64,000 bases of DNA from Paramarasmius palmivorus. Its lineage: Eukaryota > Basidiomycota > Agaricomycetes > Agaricales > Marasmiaceae. The position numbers were made by a program, and so were the translations under genes. The notes beneath the pieces are model-generated. The model did not search any database, was not told the DNA's origin, and saw nothing but the letters and a program-made list of their open reading frames with translations. How positions within the stretch are numbered: position 1 is the first letter of the stretch; each line of letters starts with the position of its first letter. Positions 31,321 through 44,188 of the stretch are shown here, piece after piece. Location of the stretch: NCBI GenBank assembly GCA_037176845.1, contig JAYKXP010000135.1, positions 59,591 to 123,590 on the forward strand. The letters are read 5' to 3'.

Positions 31321-34300
31321 TTTTCTACGCTTTGATTTATCACTAACCTAACTTTTACCCTAGCACAACAGCCGCTGCATTCCCTACTCCAGAAACTCTA
31401 CTCTATTGTACCTCCGCACTCCTACCACGGCCTCCCTATCTCTCTAGTAAGACACGCGAGAAACTCCACCGTTCTCTAGTAATCAAACGTACCTCTACGC
31501 ACACACCCACGTCAACACCTCCCTTGCACTCGCGACGCGCACTCGCCAGGACATCCAACGCACATGATTCTTTCATGTACAATCCAACTCTTGGCCTAAT
31601 TATCATTCCCCCGCAACACGCAACATCATCTACTCGTCGTCTTCCTTCGCTCAGAGCTGTACACGCTTTTAGGCCTTCTCGCGACCGTATCTGTCTCCAA
31701 TTTATCCGTCGCACTGCGTAGGATGAGGGGCTCATTTCTAAGGGCGAAGAATCGGAGCATGGAGATGGGGGTTGGGTGTGTTGGCTATAAAGAAAGCGAG
31801 TGGTGAGTATTTTTCGCCGTGTTCGTACCCTAATTTCTGGCTCACGTTTCCTAGGTCTACTCCAGGATTTCCTCCCTCATCCCCTCCACCAGGACCCCAT
31901 CGCCAAGTCGCACGTCGCCTAGCACGACAACTGCTTCAACTCCAAGCTCGCCCAACCAAGTTGCAGTATGCATCGGCGAGGTACTGCGAAGATAGATACT
32001 GTCCCTCATGATTCTCTCGTCAGTGTGACTAGGCCGATCCCCATTGCTACCGCGACGGATAGCCCCACTCCCTTTCTCAGCTCAGCCTCGGAACCTTACA
32101 TTCTTGAGCATCGTCGCTCACTACGTTTCGGACCCACGTTCGTGTTACTCTCCCAGCTCTAGCTCTTGTCCAAAGCGAGGTAACAACCCCAATCCGCCGA
32201 ACGACAATGTACGCGGTGGGATATTGGCTCTAGACAGGATTAGTTGGATGGCAAAGGTTTTAGTGAGCAATAATATGAGGGACTATGCCGACGCTGATTG
32301 AGGTATGTCGTCGTTCAAACTTTCTTCGCTGAAATCGTTTCGTTTCTCTGATAGTTCCTGTATCCAGCGCAGACAGCGAAACATTGAGACAACACACGTC
32401 GGTCAGTGGCCAGCCCTTCAAGTCCTCGACCTTACCCCCACTACCTAGAACACTACCAGGATACTCCTCGCTGCTCATCTGCCCCGATTAGTCGAATCGC
32501 GTAGCGCATCGTACCCCCGTAGTCATCCCACGCCGCCAGAAACCTCGGCGAATTCTTTGTAACCGGTCATACCTCTTCTGTTCTCCCCTGGGTTCCATAT
32601 GCAGCTCCCGAACGCAACACTACCGTATTCTCGTATGTGCTGTAACGACATATCCGACCATATCCGATGGCTCTAGACTCCCATTCCTTCTCGCTGATAC
32701 CAGCTTGCCAATCAGCCTTCTCGCGGTCGGTAAAGGAAATTTCTATGCCTTTCTTCGCACTGTGTGCTCGAACGGGTGTGTTAATCGCACGAGAGAGTGG
32801 TGAGTTCTTTTACGTCCGTAACGTCACCTCGATTCTCAGGTTTCAGATACCGCCACCTTAGGTCCTACTCGATATGATGCCTTGATCTCGATCGAGAAGG
32901 TACCTGAAAAGTCAATGCAGGCTTCGTCTTGTCTTTTGTCGGTCGTTCCAGAGTAAAAGGGTGTTTCCTCGCCTTCGATAGTGAATATTGTTACCTATAT
33001 GTTCGTTTATCATCACATCTCAGTTGTCCTTCGTGGTGTAATGTATGATTTCCATATTTGCTACTCTACGAAAGCCTTGAACTCCAAGCTAGTGTTGTGA
33101 TAGTTACGAGCGATAACCAAGCTCACAATTCACAGTGACCGCTTCCATATCTCGGGGCTAAAGGGTCCTGAAAATCTCAGTTCTAGTTCAGAAAACTCGG
33201 AATCAGGGAGAAACTAGATACCCTTTCGTGCACACGCCTTCCACTTTGGCTTCATGTCGAGCTAGAAAAGATAAATCTTATCTCGTCATAACGATACTCC
33301 TTCAAACCACGAGGTTGGAAGTGTCAGCAGTAAAAGGATTTCGGAGATGCAGAGATCCGAATTGTTACACCCACGGCTTATCTTTTGGATCGGTTCACCA
33401 ATGTAGGGCTAAGAAAGGCCGTACTCGGCCCGTGTTTAAGGTTGATCTATGCAGGATACTTAACACGTTCTCTCATTGATCATCCTTCTGTCAAGAGGAG
33501 AAGCCTGATGAAACAAACGTGCCTCGAACGTGACCACCACGAAGACTTGAAATCAAAATCCGAGGTCGCTAGAAACATCGACAAAACCCTGGGCGTTTGT
33601 TCAGGCTGTCATCACTTATCTTTTACACAATCGTTCAAACTCTGTTCGGCACCCAATACCTATATGTCGTGTCCTTGTATCACTTGCCATACAAAGGGCC
33701 CTAATGTCGAAGTACCGGTGTCACTTTGCTTGAGGAAACGCTGGGTTTTCGATAGCGGATGCTGTCTTGTCTGTACGAAGAGGAAAGGTTTGACGTATGC
33801 AGGTTTTACTTCCTTGTTGGAACATGTACAACGTGACGACTGTAGCACTGTCTAAATGTTGGAAATTCGCCTTGATAGTTGTCCTCGTTCTGCGATCGTC
33901 TTCTTGAGCTTCAATGATAGCACACCAGAATGTGGATAACATGTCCGAACGTACTGGATGATGATGCCGCAACGAGAATGAAGAAAGGGTCAGCTACAAG
34001 TCGAAAAGTAGCAATGTCGATATGTAGAATCGTAAACCATCTCGAAGAAAAATTCATGCGAACGCAACTTTACCAACCAAGTATACCCATCTCATATTCC
34101 TTGGAGCCCTTGTATTTCGACAAGACTCACAGTATATCTCGCGATTCGCTGACGATGAACACAGGGAGATAGACTCCACGCGTTAGTGGCGAAGCGAGCG
34201 GAAAATCGAGATGAATCGGAAACGTGCGGTAACAGAATCACGTCGCATCTGAAAACCAACAGCGTGACCATGTATAGTGTGCACAAACTCTCCTATACCG

Positions 34301-34689
34301 ACGCATGTCCACTGGACTGCAAAGACCCGCGATATATCATTCCATTGGGCGTAGTATAGGGATAACGATTTCGACATGGCACAGAAGTGGGTAAGATACA
34401 TGTATGCGTTCCTATCAATAACGAGCCTGTCCATAAGAGAGAGCGGTCAGATATCCAGTAAGGTAGAAAAATAGAGACGTTATTTGAAAACGCACCATAG
34501 ACCCTCAAGCGAATGCCCATATACGTCTCTTTCACGCTAGTCAATAGCCCAGAAACCGCGTCTCTGTCCTTCAACGCCGAAGATTGCACCTGTAAGAGAA
34601 AGTTAGAAGTGGCCTTGGTTTTCGAGAGTTGCCAGATTCATTGAGCATGAGTTGATTGAAGCACCGAAGGATACCTGACGAAGGAGTCA

Positions 34690-34975
34690 GGAGCAAAGAA
34701 GTGATAGGGCAAGACAAAAGGTCGGCGTCAATTGACAAACGCTCAATTTGACCCTAACCCCAACTTGCCGTATTTGGCTGCAACAAACTTGGACGCTTCA
34801 CCAACGACGACTTCGAGGGATGTTGACTAGGACTTTACGCAAACATTCGCACCTCGAAGGACTTGCCAACCGAAATATACGATAGAAAGGCGCCATTTTG
34901 GAGAATTTCAGCGTAGATGGTTGGTTGGAAAATTTTCAGCAGGACGATGAACTACACGGTGAGTAGCGCTTTTTC
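34690..34975 (+). repeat. Dispersed repeat, copy 3
   Basis: GGCGTCAATTGACAAACGCTC, then CAATTTGACCCTAACCCC, GCTGCAACAAACTTGGAC, GCTTCACCAACGACGA, TGGAGAATTTCAGCG and GATGGTTGGTTGGAAA, ending GGTGAGTAG. Collinear with copies 1 and 2. A weaker match lies near 48549-48630. Confidence 0.65.
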
Positions 34976-37488
34976 GCACTTTGCTATTCCATTCCCTGAC
35001 ACCCGAAAAAGTCTAGATAGTGCTCTTCCACCCCCAAATAACCCCAGTTTTGTTAGTCCCGCCAAATGCACCAGAAATCCACGATCGTTAGGCCTCCGCA
35101 TCACTGCATTGTCCATCCCATGACGACTACCCATCTCAAGCTGGTCTCAGCCAAAACTCCACCGCTCGGCCTTCGAATATTTGACTCCCCCCTCCGGCCT
35201 TTGTCTCCTGCCGCAGTCATACACACAGCTGCCCCACAACATCACCCATGGAAGACTGCGCACTCCCACATCGACAAACCGCTACTCACCATCCCTCTCC
35301 CTATAATGAGCTTCGACCTGTTCTTCTCCGAACCACACATCATAGCCTCCGTCCCCTCCGCCGCCGCACCAGCAATTCGGGGTTCCGACAGGCAAGGACG
35401 AGGTTTTTCGGCTATGGAGGTTGCTTTGAGAACGAGCTATTCGTCCTGCATGAAACATCTTGATTGACTGGTGAGTTTTCCTCGGCCCGTTTGTCAAATC
35501 TCGAGCTCACTATTGGTATCAAACTACAGTTTCGACATTCCAGCTTAGCATCCCCCAACTACACCATACCCCAGCGCCCGATTTCCTTTCGCCGACTCAG
35601 CATCGCATTTCCTGGTGGAAATTGGCGAGGCACAGAACACGTACGCCATTTCGGGTCTTTGGGTTCTGTTTACCGCAGTGCAAGATCGGTGGTGTTTGAA
35701 CGGTTGAGGAACCCCCGCAACGAAGTTTGTGGGATGGACACCATGGTGCGTTACTGTTTCCATTGTGTAGAAACCCTGAGCTCTTACCTTTTATTTAGCC
35801 AACACTTCTTGCGAAGATTATGCTCTACCGATTCCTACAAACCATCTAAGCTACATCAAAACCAACCTGGCCCCCCTCTTTGACGTCTCCAGTACTCGAA
35901 CATCGTCCCACAAATGACTCGGAGATTCGAGAGGAATATCATTAACATTGAACGCGCGAGATCTCGTACTGGAATCCGGAGAGCTATATGCGAAGTAGGA
36001 CATCCTTACAGGGAGATGGGCAGAGTATACGTTCCCGGAGACGATGAAGTTTGTAGGGTTGGGGAACTCGTGAATTCCGTCATGGTCTGAATGTATGTGC
36101 CTCTTTTTCTGGTATGGGCATTCACTGACTTCTCGCAGGAACATGTTATATCTCACGTGGAAGCTGTGATGTGCTTCGGCTTGACCGGTAGCTAAAGAAA
36201 AGGCATGCTTTGTACACGTTTCTGTGATGAATATATGGGATCCCGGAAACCCCAATAAGTGCTGGTAGCGCCCGATGTAGGCCCTCGTTTACCAACACAT
36301 CTTATTATTAACTGCGCATCTCATCGTTGTCCGATGTGTGGTGACAATCTCGTTGGCGAACGCTGCATTTCATGTCGATTGCGTTGGTAAACACGCTGAC
36401 ATCAGTATCCTGAGGCGTACTTATTTATTGTAAGATCCTTATCGGGCTTTCATTTGAGACTGACAGGATCCGTCGCTCATCTGATGAATCGATAAACCTG
36501 TGATCTTCGCGAAATGTTGACAACTTGAAAGTCGAGAGATGCGCCCAAAAGGTACGAGAACTGCCTTCAACGCGTGTGGAGCGGCACTATCCCCACTCGA
36601 GTCTGTTTACGCTACTTACTTCTAAGCTTCTAGGTTGAGATTCGCATCGATATACATCATATCCTCTGAATTCATGGGCCTCAGGATATGATACCGAATA
36701 GACTATTAGCCTCGCAAGTCCCACAGTTAAATCTCCCGCTAAGCTTACACCCCTTCACAGGGCTAATGATACATACAGAAAGTAGCTGTAGTAGCATGAG
36801 CTATGGGCATGAGAAATGCCGTTCAAAACTGAACACTACGCAATGTACTCGAAGTTGAGATTGATCTGGGTCGGATTCTTGCCTTGAGCGTGACAGGAAA
36901 GAAGCCCGACACCGAACATTCCAAATTCTCAACTTGGGCGGACTGAAACAAGAATCGTGCCGGATTTTGGGGACAATGGCCTGCCAATTATGTAGATTTC
37001 GGCATGAGCTATGCTTCTGAAGGCTTTGGCCATAAATTTGCACTGTAAACTTAGCTGGTTACTAAAAGTTGACGTTTCATACACGTATTTGGGGCTTGGA
37101 AAGGTCGAAAGGTTTGCATGTTCTATGAGACGCGCTGCATTTTGACATTACCGGGCTGGGATATCATGAGGCTTACGAGCCCTTGATCCCCCTTCCCGCC
37201 GACAATCTTCCTATTTATCGCTTACATACAGCTTATCTGTTTGCTTTATCACCATCATGTCCCTAGCCTTCTTCCTCCGTAACTCAAACTTCGGTGATGC
37301 ACACAGATCATGCAGATACGCGTGTAGTAGAATTTGATGCGGCACCCTGGCTGCAGGCGCCTTCAATTGAGCTTTACGCGACTATACATTCACAAGTTTT
37401 GTAGACTTCTACTGATAGAGAGCTCAGTGCCACGTACACTCGGCTTGATTCGGTATATCTCGAAGGCTAGAAAAGAAAATTAGTAAGT

Positions 37489-39819
37489 CTAAGCAGTGGT
37501 CGTGATATGAACACGTACTCGAGCCCAAGAGAAGCGGTATATCGTCTCCCCATGCATCCCCTTTTGTCTTACCAGCTTCACATACTTGTCATAGCCTCTC
37601 TGGTGAAAAGGTATCTTGGGCTTTTGGTTGTCTACCGCGTACTTTGCGTCCGCTGACCCGCAACGTAGAGCGAGGCTCCTCCGATCCCACATAAACACCG
37701 TTACACCCTTCATACCAAGACACTCATAATCCATGTCCCTACGGGTAAGTAAGATGAACCTTTCATCACCGTACTCGTTGACAGGACAATCCATCGGCGA
37801 AGGACATCCTGATTGCATCATTGATTCTTGCTCGACCGCAAAGCCCGAATCCTGAACAAATTCATAGTAGCACCGGGCGGACACGTAAAATTTGCCTGGC
37901 GGAAGTGCTGCTGACTCCGGCTCGCTGAGGCGTTTTGAGAATTTGCACACGGCCTTGTGGTTGGTCCAATCAGCCTTTTGACATTCGGCGTTGCAATAAC
38001 GCTAGTGAGCTCCAGTAAGTTGAGACCAATAACACGAAGGAAATGCACTGACCGGACTTTTGCATCTACGGGAACATAAGAGAGGTGTAACAAACTGGAA
38101 TGCGAGGCGACTCACGAGCTACAAATCTGTTTCGCGCCGAGTTTTCCACACGCGCCGCACTTGGCTTCAGCTATTGATGGCGCCTGTCCTGTCTCTATTT
38201 CCTCAAGCGCCCTGAGGTATTTCCATCCGTAAACCATGTAACTAAACAAATAGGAGGCTTACTTCCACCTCAACCGCAAACAGGGAACAAAAAAGCTAAT
38301 CTTTGATTCGCTAGCTCGCGCGAGATGCCGTTCCAGTGGCTCTGTAGGTCTTCCGAGTAATCTGGATCGATAAGTTCCGCACTCGATGATAATATACGAG
38401 CAAAAGTACGCATATGAGCTTCGGGTACATGTTTTGCCGCCCCGAGATGAAATTGGACTTTTTTCCATGGCGACTCTAGGTGGAGAATTCTTTGGGAGAC
38501 TATTTTGAATCTTCTCCCGCACGTGTCCGAGGAGCAGCGAACCACCCTAATACTGATTACACCCTTTTAGCGACTGGATGTTAGGGACAGTGGATAGCAA
38601 CATACCTCTGGTAGGCCTTCCATGTAAGTGTAACGCACAATTATCAAAGGAAACTTTGGACTTTGAAGCATTGGAACCAGAGAATCTTTCATTCATGTTC
38701 AATATCGGTCAATCGTCAATGTTGTACAAGTTTGGCTCACCAGTGGGCTCATGTCTGGGGAATTGTAAGCCGCGTGACGTTGCTTAAAACACACCAAACC
38801 TACCCAAACCTTATTCTTTGCATCGAACGCAACAATGGCATTTGCTATGCCAAGAATTAGTATAGAAGACGACAGAAGCGAAAAGGACGGCACCCGTGTT
38901 GATGGTTCTGGCCATTTCATCCGCTTGACATCAAGGATCTCCATGACAAGCATGTGATGGTTGTCCATCGATCCAGTATGATATGCTATAAAAGGTGTCT
39001 CTTTTCCTCCTGTTGCCCGCGGTGATGAGAACACTGTAGATCAGATTTTTTTCGCTTACCTTCTCGAGTTATATCGAGTGCTGCTTTCGCCATAATAGCC
39101 TTGGCACCTAAAAAATGACATGCGAGATCATCTAAAGCCCCCGAGAATTAGGTGTCAAGACATACCAACCCATGCGCCTCGCATATCAGGAAACGGGTTC
39201 ATCGGTGTTCCCTTCATGTTTTCTGCCTGTGTGAATGCGGACACTTGAAAATGACGATATACGTACCTTAGAATGTGCAAAGTAAGTTCTTCTACAGAGG
39301 ACGGAAGGGAGCAAGACAAGTACCTGTTCAACCTCTCGGCCTCTTTGAACCCGCCCATCATAAATTATTGTGTCTTTGCGAGCTCAGGATGAGCTCCACC
39401 TTTGCCATGAAGGCGGTGTTGAAATATCGAGCGATGGAGTTTTGTTCGGATTAAAGGATTTCTTGGGGAAGAGATAATCCAATCTGTTACCCAGTTAGCG
39501 ATCTCTTTTTTCCCGATATCCAGAGAGCTACTCGCCGCTGTGAGTCCCACGAAGCGTACTTCAGTCTATTTTTCACATCCTCCTCCGTCGTCTTCACCGA
39601 TGGCTTCCCGGAACTAGACAGGTCGACGCCGATTCCCCCGAGAACCATGAGCGCTTCGTTGCGTTTTCGCGTTCCCTGGCAGTAGATACCCTCGATGCCC
39701 TCACCTCCATTCAAGGTTCCATTATGCGCCATGACTCTACGGTCTACACAATCATAGCGGCAGAAGCTATCGTCTGCATTCAAACGCGCGGCTCCTGTGG
39801 CGGTGAATCTCACTGGCAA
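37489..39819 (-). pseudogene. MYND zinc-finger family gene, probably damaged
   Basis: The 5' part (39819-39545) includes NEALMVLGGIGVDLSSSG. After a frame change the next segment reads WVTDWIISSPRNPLIRTKLH and HPELAKTQ, then TAA (39367-39365), then FMMGGFKEAERLNR: a conserved helical block with an in-frame stop. Further exons follow near 39000-38700 and 38545-38270. The MYND finger is assembled from three exons: KCGACGKLGAKQICS (about 38165-38110), a 13-nt micro-exon (38065-38053), and RYCNAECQKADWTNHKAVC (from 38001). This gives the CX2C...CX2C...YCX3CX7HX3C pattern. A frame of about 160 codons follows to 37489. The finger end looks sound and the upstream part does not. MYND fingers mediate protein-protein contacts; the partner is unknown. 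Confidence 0.6.
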
Positions 39820-42800
39820 CCAGGTATGTTAAATTCGGTTGTCTAAAGATACGGAGCAGACGTATTTGGTGTTAGGTTCTCTTAGGACCTGCCTTTATGC
39901 ACATGGATCTTGTCGCGGTGGTTCACGTATCTGCAATGTGCGTCGATTTATGCTGTCTAAATATATGGAGTTGACATGTTCAGTGTTAGGACACGGTCTT
40001 CGACATCAACTCCGGAAACTAGGATTCCAATGTCGAAGCTTGGACCAGCTTCCTGCTTGTATACATCGGAGTATCCTCATCGAAGCCCGCATCTTGTCGA
40101 AGCACTTGCCAATGAGACGTCAGACGACCAACACGTTGTGTTTGCATGTTTGGGATCCGGAGAAGGCGAGTACCGTAATCGTTTCTTCTCTTCTACGCCC
40201 GCCTTTTGACATGTCAAACACGCCAGATTTCGCTCGGATCATCTTTTTCCCCTAATGACCTGGTGTCCTTCATTCTCGGCGGCGTTAGTGCCATCCAGTG
40301 CTCAGCGCTCAATTCCCGTCGTTTCGTTGTCGTATATGAAACTCGAGGTGCGGGGATTGATACTTAAAACAAGGCTTCGACTCGTTCCTTTACTCACACA
40401 CCTACGCAATCCGATCCTGCCGTTTCATCTCAAAGTCTTCGGGGAATATCTTGCCGACTCGAAGACCACAAGGACGATCTGTTATCCCAATGTACCCCAC
40501 GGAAGGAAACATGCCTAGCATACAGTATCCTTCGTCTTTTGTGGTTATGATTATGATTCGGCCGGGGGCTGGTACCACGAACCTCACTCGGATCGCACTC
40601 TTATCGCTTCTCGAACCTTTCACATCTCCGTCATCTTCTGAGATGCGCCGATCAATACTTGGTTTACCGTGCAGTCCCACGTTGCATATGCGTGTTTGGG
40701 TTCTATTCGGTTCCATTGCCCCTGATTTCGAACATGGTAACGAACTCACTATTCCCATCTACTATTTACCACTGGGTTATCTGTAGAACATCGAAGGTCT
40801 CTTTTCGATACCTACGACACCAGATATCCGGTATCGATCTGACTACTTATACCTCTTTGCTACGGAGCCAAATGTTTCCGGGAACTACACGGGTTTGAAG
40901 ATTTGAAGATTTATAGCTACAGAATAAATTCTGATCCGAACCATGAGGTCTACCTGGAGATGCGAGAACCAGATTGATTACATCGTCCAGGCGAATCTCG
41001 AGTTCATCCCAGTAAGGAAAGATTTCGGTACTCTGAGGTCTGCTATTTGATCGATTGACCCAAAGATAAGTTATGACCACGGCTGGTTTGATAGTAACGA
41101 GTCGAATCTATGGGCAAAGACACGGAGCGCAGGGTTGAATTGGCCTACTCGCACACCAAGTAGTTTCACGCGTATTGAGCGAATATCAGGATTTACTAGT
41201 AAGACTTGGCAAAGGCTTATTCAACATTTGCTCTGGCTTATACGACCATATGAACTGTGTACTTATGCTTTGCGATATCGGAATAGAGGCAGGTTTTCGT
41301 GTAACCCTTGGAAGTCTCGCAGCCGAAAATGTGAACTCCTGCTATTGTGAATCGCCGTTGCCTCTGCGTGAGTAAAGCGCAGTACACTATAGGTTTACTG
41401 GCGAATCGATAAATCTGATGTCCAAGGTGCGTGCGGGAACGTTAGCAACTTTCCGACTTTGAACACTTATGCATGCTTGAGATGCGAGTGGGCGTTTGAG
41501 TTGAAGAACCTCCGGCAACCTAATAACCGGTTATCCGAGTACTCTGTTTGGCAAGGACAAATAAAAAGCTCCTCGTCAACCACAACGACAAAAGTCGACC
41601 GTTCTCAACCATGGCCATATTCCACCCCAGCAAACATACCAACCAACTCTTAATGCTGCTAATAGCCTGCATTAAAACTCCTATGGCTAAGGGCTGGTTG
41701 GAACAGCCAGAATAGCCGATATACTTTCGATCCTTCATCCAAAGGTACTTGTGCCTTTTGCAGGTTTCCTCTCGCAAGTCTCAGGCTCACTTTGAATATA
41801 GGCATCTCCAAGGCTCCCTCCTCAAGCTGTCCTCCTCAAAAAAGCTCGTCCCGAGCAATTCTCTACACTCTGAATGCGACACTGGAACTCCAACGACACC
41901 ATTTCTCGGCCTATACAAACCGCGCTTACAATGCCCGTACGCTCGTTTTGAAGGGGGCAATCCATGGCAAGAGGGTAGGATAAGCAGAGAGCTCGGGAAC
42001 GTCAGGGTTATACCAGGCTGGTATGCGAGATAAAGGTATGTCTGTCTTTTTTTCAGCTCCACCCGATGAATCCTCAATAGCTCTGACTTCAGCTTCTAAG
42101 TGTACGCACCGCACACTGCACAGTACCCCCCAGGTTGCAGCATCACGATACAATATACCCGTCACTAACAGCCTCGAAGTTGTCAGCTACATTCAAGCAC
42201 ACTCCCCTTCCGAATTCCCTTTCTAACATCATCACCCTCCTCCCTGAAGCCAGAACCTCTCTTTAGCCTGGTCTTGTTCGTCGTTGCTCCCTTGTCCCTG
42301 ATTTGCAGACCGATCCGAGCTTGTCTGTCATTTCCGTCATTACACGCTTCTTCCCCCCGTTTCCTCAGGCCCATGATGCCCGATGACCTATCAACCATCC
42401 TTTCATACCCATATGCAGACGTAACTTCACTCTGACAACCTATCCGCACTCCCCCATCCATTTTACCACACATTCCCTCTTTGTACCACCTCCCGCCCCT
42501 GCGGTACGACCTTGATCCAATATTCGAGGTTCTAGATGACACCTTCCCGAGCTCCGCCTACCTTCATCTGCATTCAGCCGCCCTCCTACCGACCTATCGC
42601 TCTCAACTGCCCTCCCGAAGCGTCATCCTACACCCCAGCTTACCCTTTTGGACCTCCCTTGCTCTTGGGGTGTGAGCTACACCAACCTCTGCAGTCTCGA
42701 ACTCGGCTTTTATCACAATGCAAGCTTTCGATGCTACGTAGGATCCCCCAGGAACATGTTCCACGGTTCAGGCAGTTAAAGGTAGAACAGGGAGTTTTGT

Positions 42801-44188
42801 ACCATTTGTGCGCCGCGAGGAGAGGAGATGAGGAACTGTATACCTGATAATCTAGATCCAAGGTCTGCCTATCATTGTCCGCTTGATCTATCCAGTCCCA
42901 TACTGACACCTTGCGCGACAGCTTTGCGTAAACGCGCCCACAATTGTATGGTTTTCTGGCTCCGAAGCTGGTCATTCCTATGACTACTACAGTATAAAAC
43001 GCCTTCATACCTCTCTCGTTTCGTCCGTCGCTCACACTACGAGACATAATGATCGGAAATCCCAGAGGACCGGTTAGGTTTGAGTGCTCGGCGATGTTCC
43101 TTTATGTTGTGGTCGAACATTCGGACAATTTTCAACAAACCTGATCTTTGCCATGAGTTATGGCGTTCAAAAGCAACATACCCTTAATCTTGTTCACCCC
43201 CTCAAGCCGCTTTCGGACCTGTACGAAGTTCCCTGCACTATCGCATGGCGAACCTTCCTATGCTCAATATGTGGAACGGTCGATAACGCTTTACTTTGCC
43301 CACATATTGACTCCCGGACCTACCGGAATACCTTCCAAATAGCCTCGTCTATCTAGACCGCCTTTTTCACGGTGGAGAGCGCGCTGCATGGTGTTTGGTT
43401 CAGAGGTGGTATAGTTGTAGACTCGGGCGCTAAACTCCGATCTTCTCGGACTATTTGGCGCTTGAGATGAACTCGCGCGATTATCCATGTCTAGTCCCGT
43501 ACCTAATAAATTTACTTCACCCAACGATAGCACAGAATTGGGGATGGTTACCATCAGGGTCTAACGACTGGGATGCTTTTGCAACTTGGATATCCCGCTC
43601 ACAGCAGCATCGTGATTAATGCGCGATACAAGTTGGACCTAAGCAGTTATGGGTCGACTATGGGACGAAGAAGGAACTATATGCATATCCATGGGCATTA
43701 TCTTTCGATGTAGTCTACCTTTGATAAGCGTTGGTTTATCTTCAGACGTCTGTTTGCTGATGGCTTGGGTAAAAAGATACGCGCAAAGTTCCGTGCAGTT
43801 ACTATATTGTTGTCTCAATGACCTCCGTCTTCTCTCACCCGTCTAAATGGCCAGGTACTGACGTCCATCCGTACTGTCGAACCCGGGAAACAGAAATTCA
43901 TCATCGGCCAGTCGACACGCTTTCAGAAGGTTCGTTGCTTCTCGTCTCGCTAAATAGAGTTTCCGTTTAATCTACTTTCGTCTCATCCGAGACGACCGCA
44001 CGGAGTGGTCGGCGAGCATGATGATGAAGCGTTTAGCTTGCGAAGCACACTTTTCCTATACTTGCAGACTTGTGATTAGAATCCCGCAACACACTACACC
44101 TTGGGATCATGATATCAATTCTTGAGTAAATGCTCGCATACCACAGTGGTAGATTTACTTTAAATACACCCCTACAAGTATTCAAAAA
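39820..44188. other. 4.4 kb without a recognisable gene
   Basis: A degenerate internal repeat lies at about 39840-40000 (GTCTAAAGATACGGAG... and GTCTAAATATATGGAG..., each followed by a GTGTTAGG block). The 118-codon minus frame at 40402-40758 (containing IRVRFVVPAPGRIIIITTKDEG) reads more like protein than its neighbours but has no known domain. 41740-42860 is C/T-rich on the plus strand with overlapping frames on both strands. 43080-44150 shows only short frames. Nothing further is supported. Confidence 0.4.

Larger units (their letters stand above)
30224..37488. other. 7.2 kb of mostly non-coding, repeat-like DNA
   Basis: Contains two dispersed-repeat copies (listed separately), C/T-rich tracts after each (31370-32260, 35000-35880), and scattered frames with no recognised domain. 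The longest are 33385-33855 (+, 156 codons, cysteine-rich but with irregular spacing) and 35851-36255 (-, 134 codons). Near 34293-34589 (-) a frame reads KDRDAVSGLLTSVKETYMGI and may be an isolated exon. I see no intact gene, tRNA or element boundary here. Confidence 0.4.

Noticed and set aside
33385..33855. 156-codon plus frame with many cysteines
   Set aside because: Cysteine spacing fits no zinc motif, and the surrounding texture is non-coding; kept only as a note.
42183..42542. 119-codon Gly/Arg-rich minus frame
   Set aside because: It is the complement of a C/T-rich tract and reads as low-complexity sequence.
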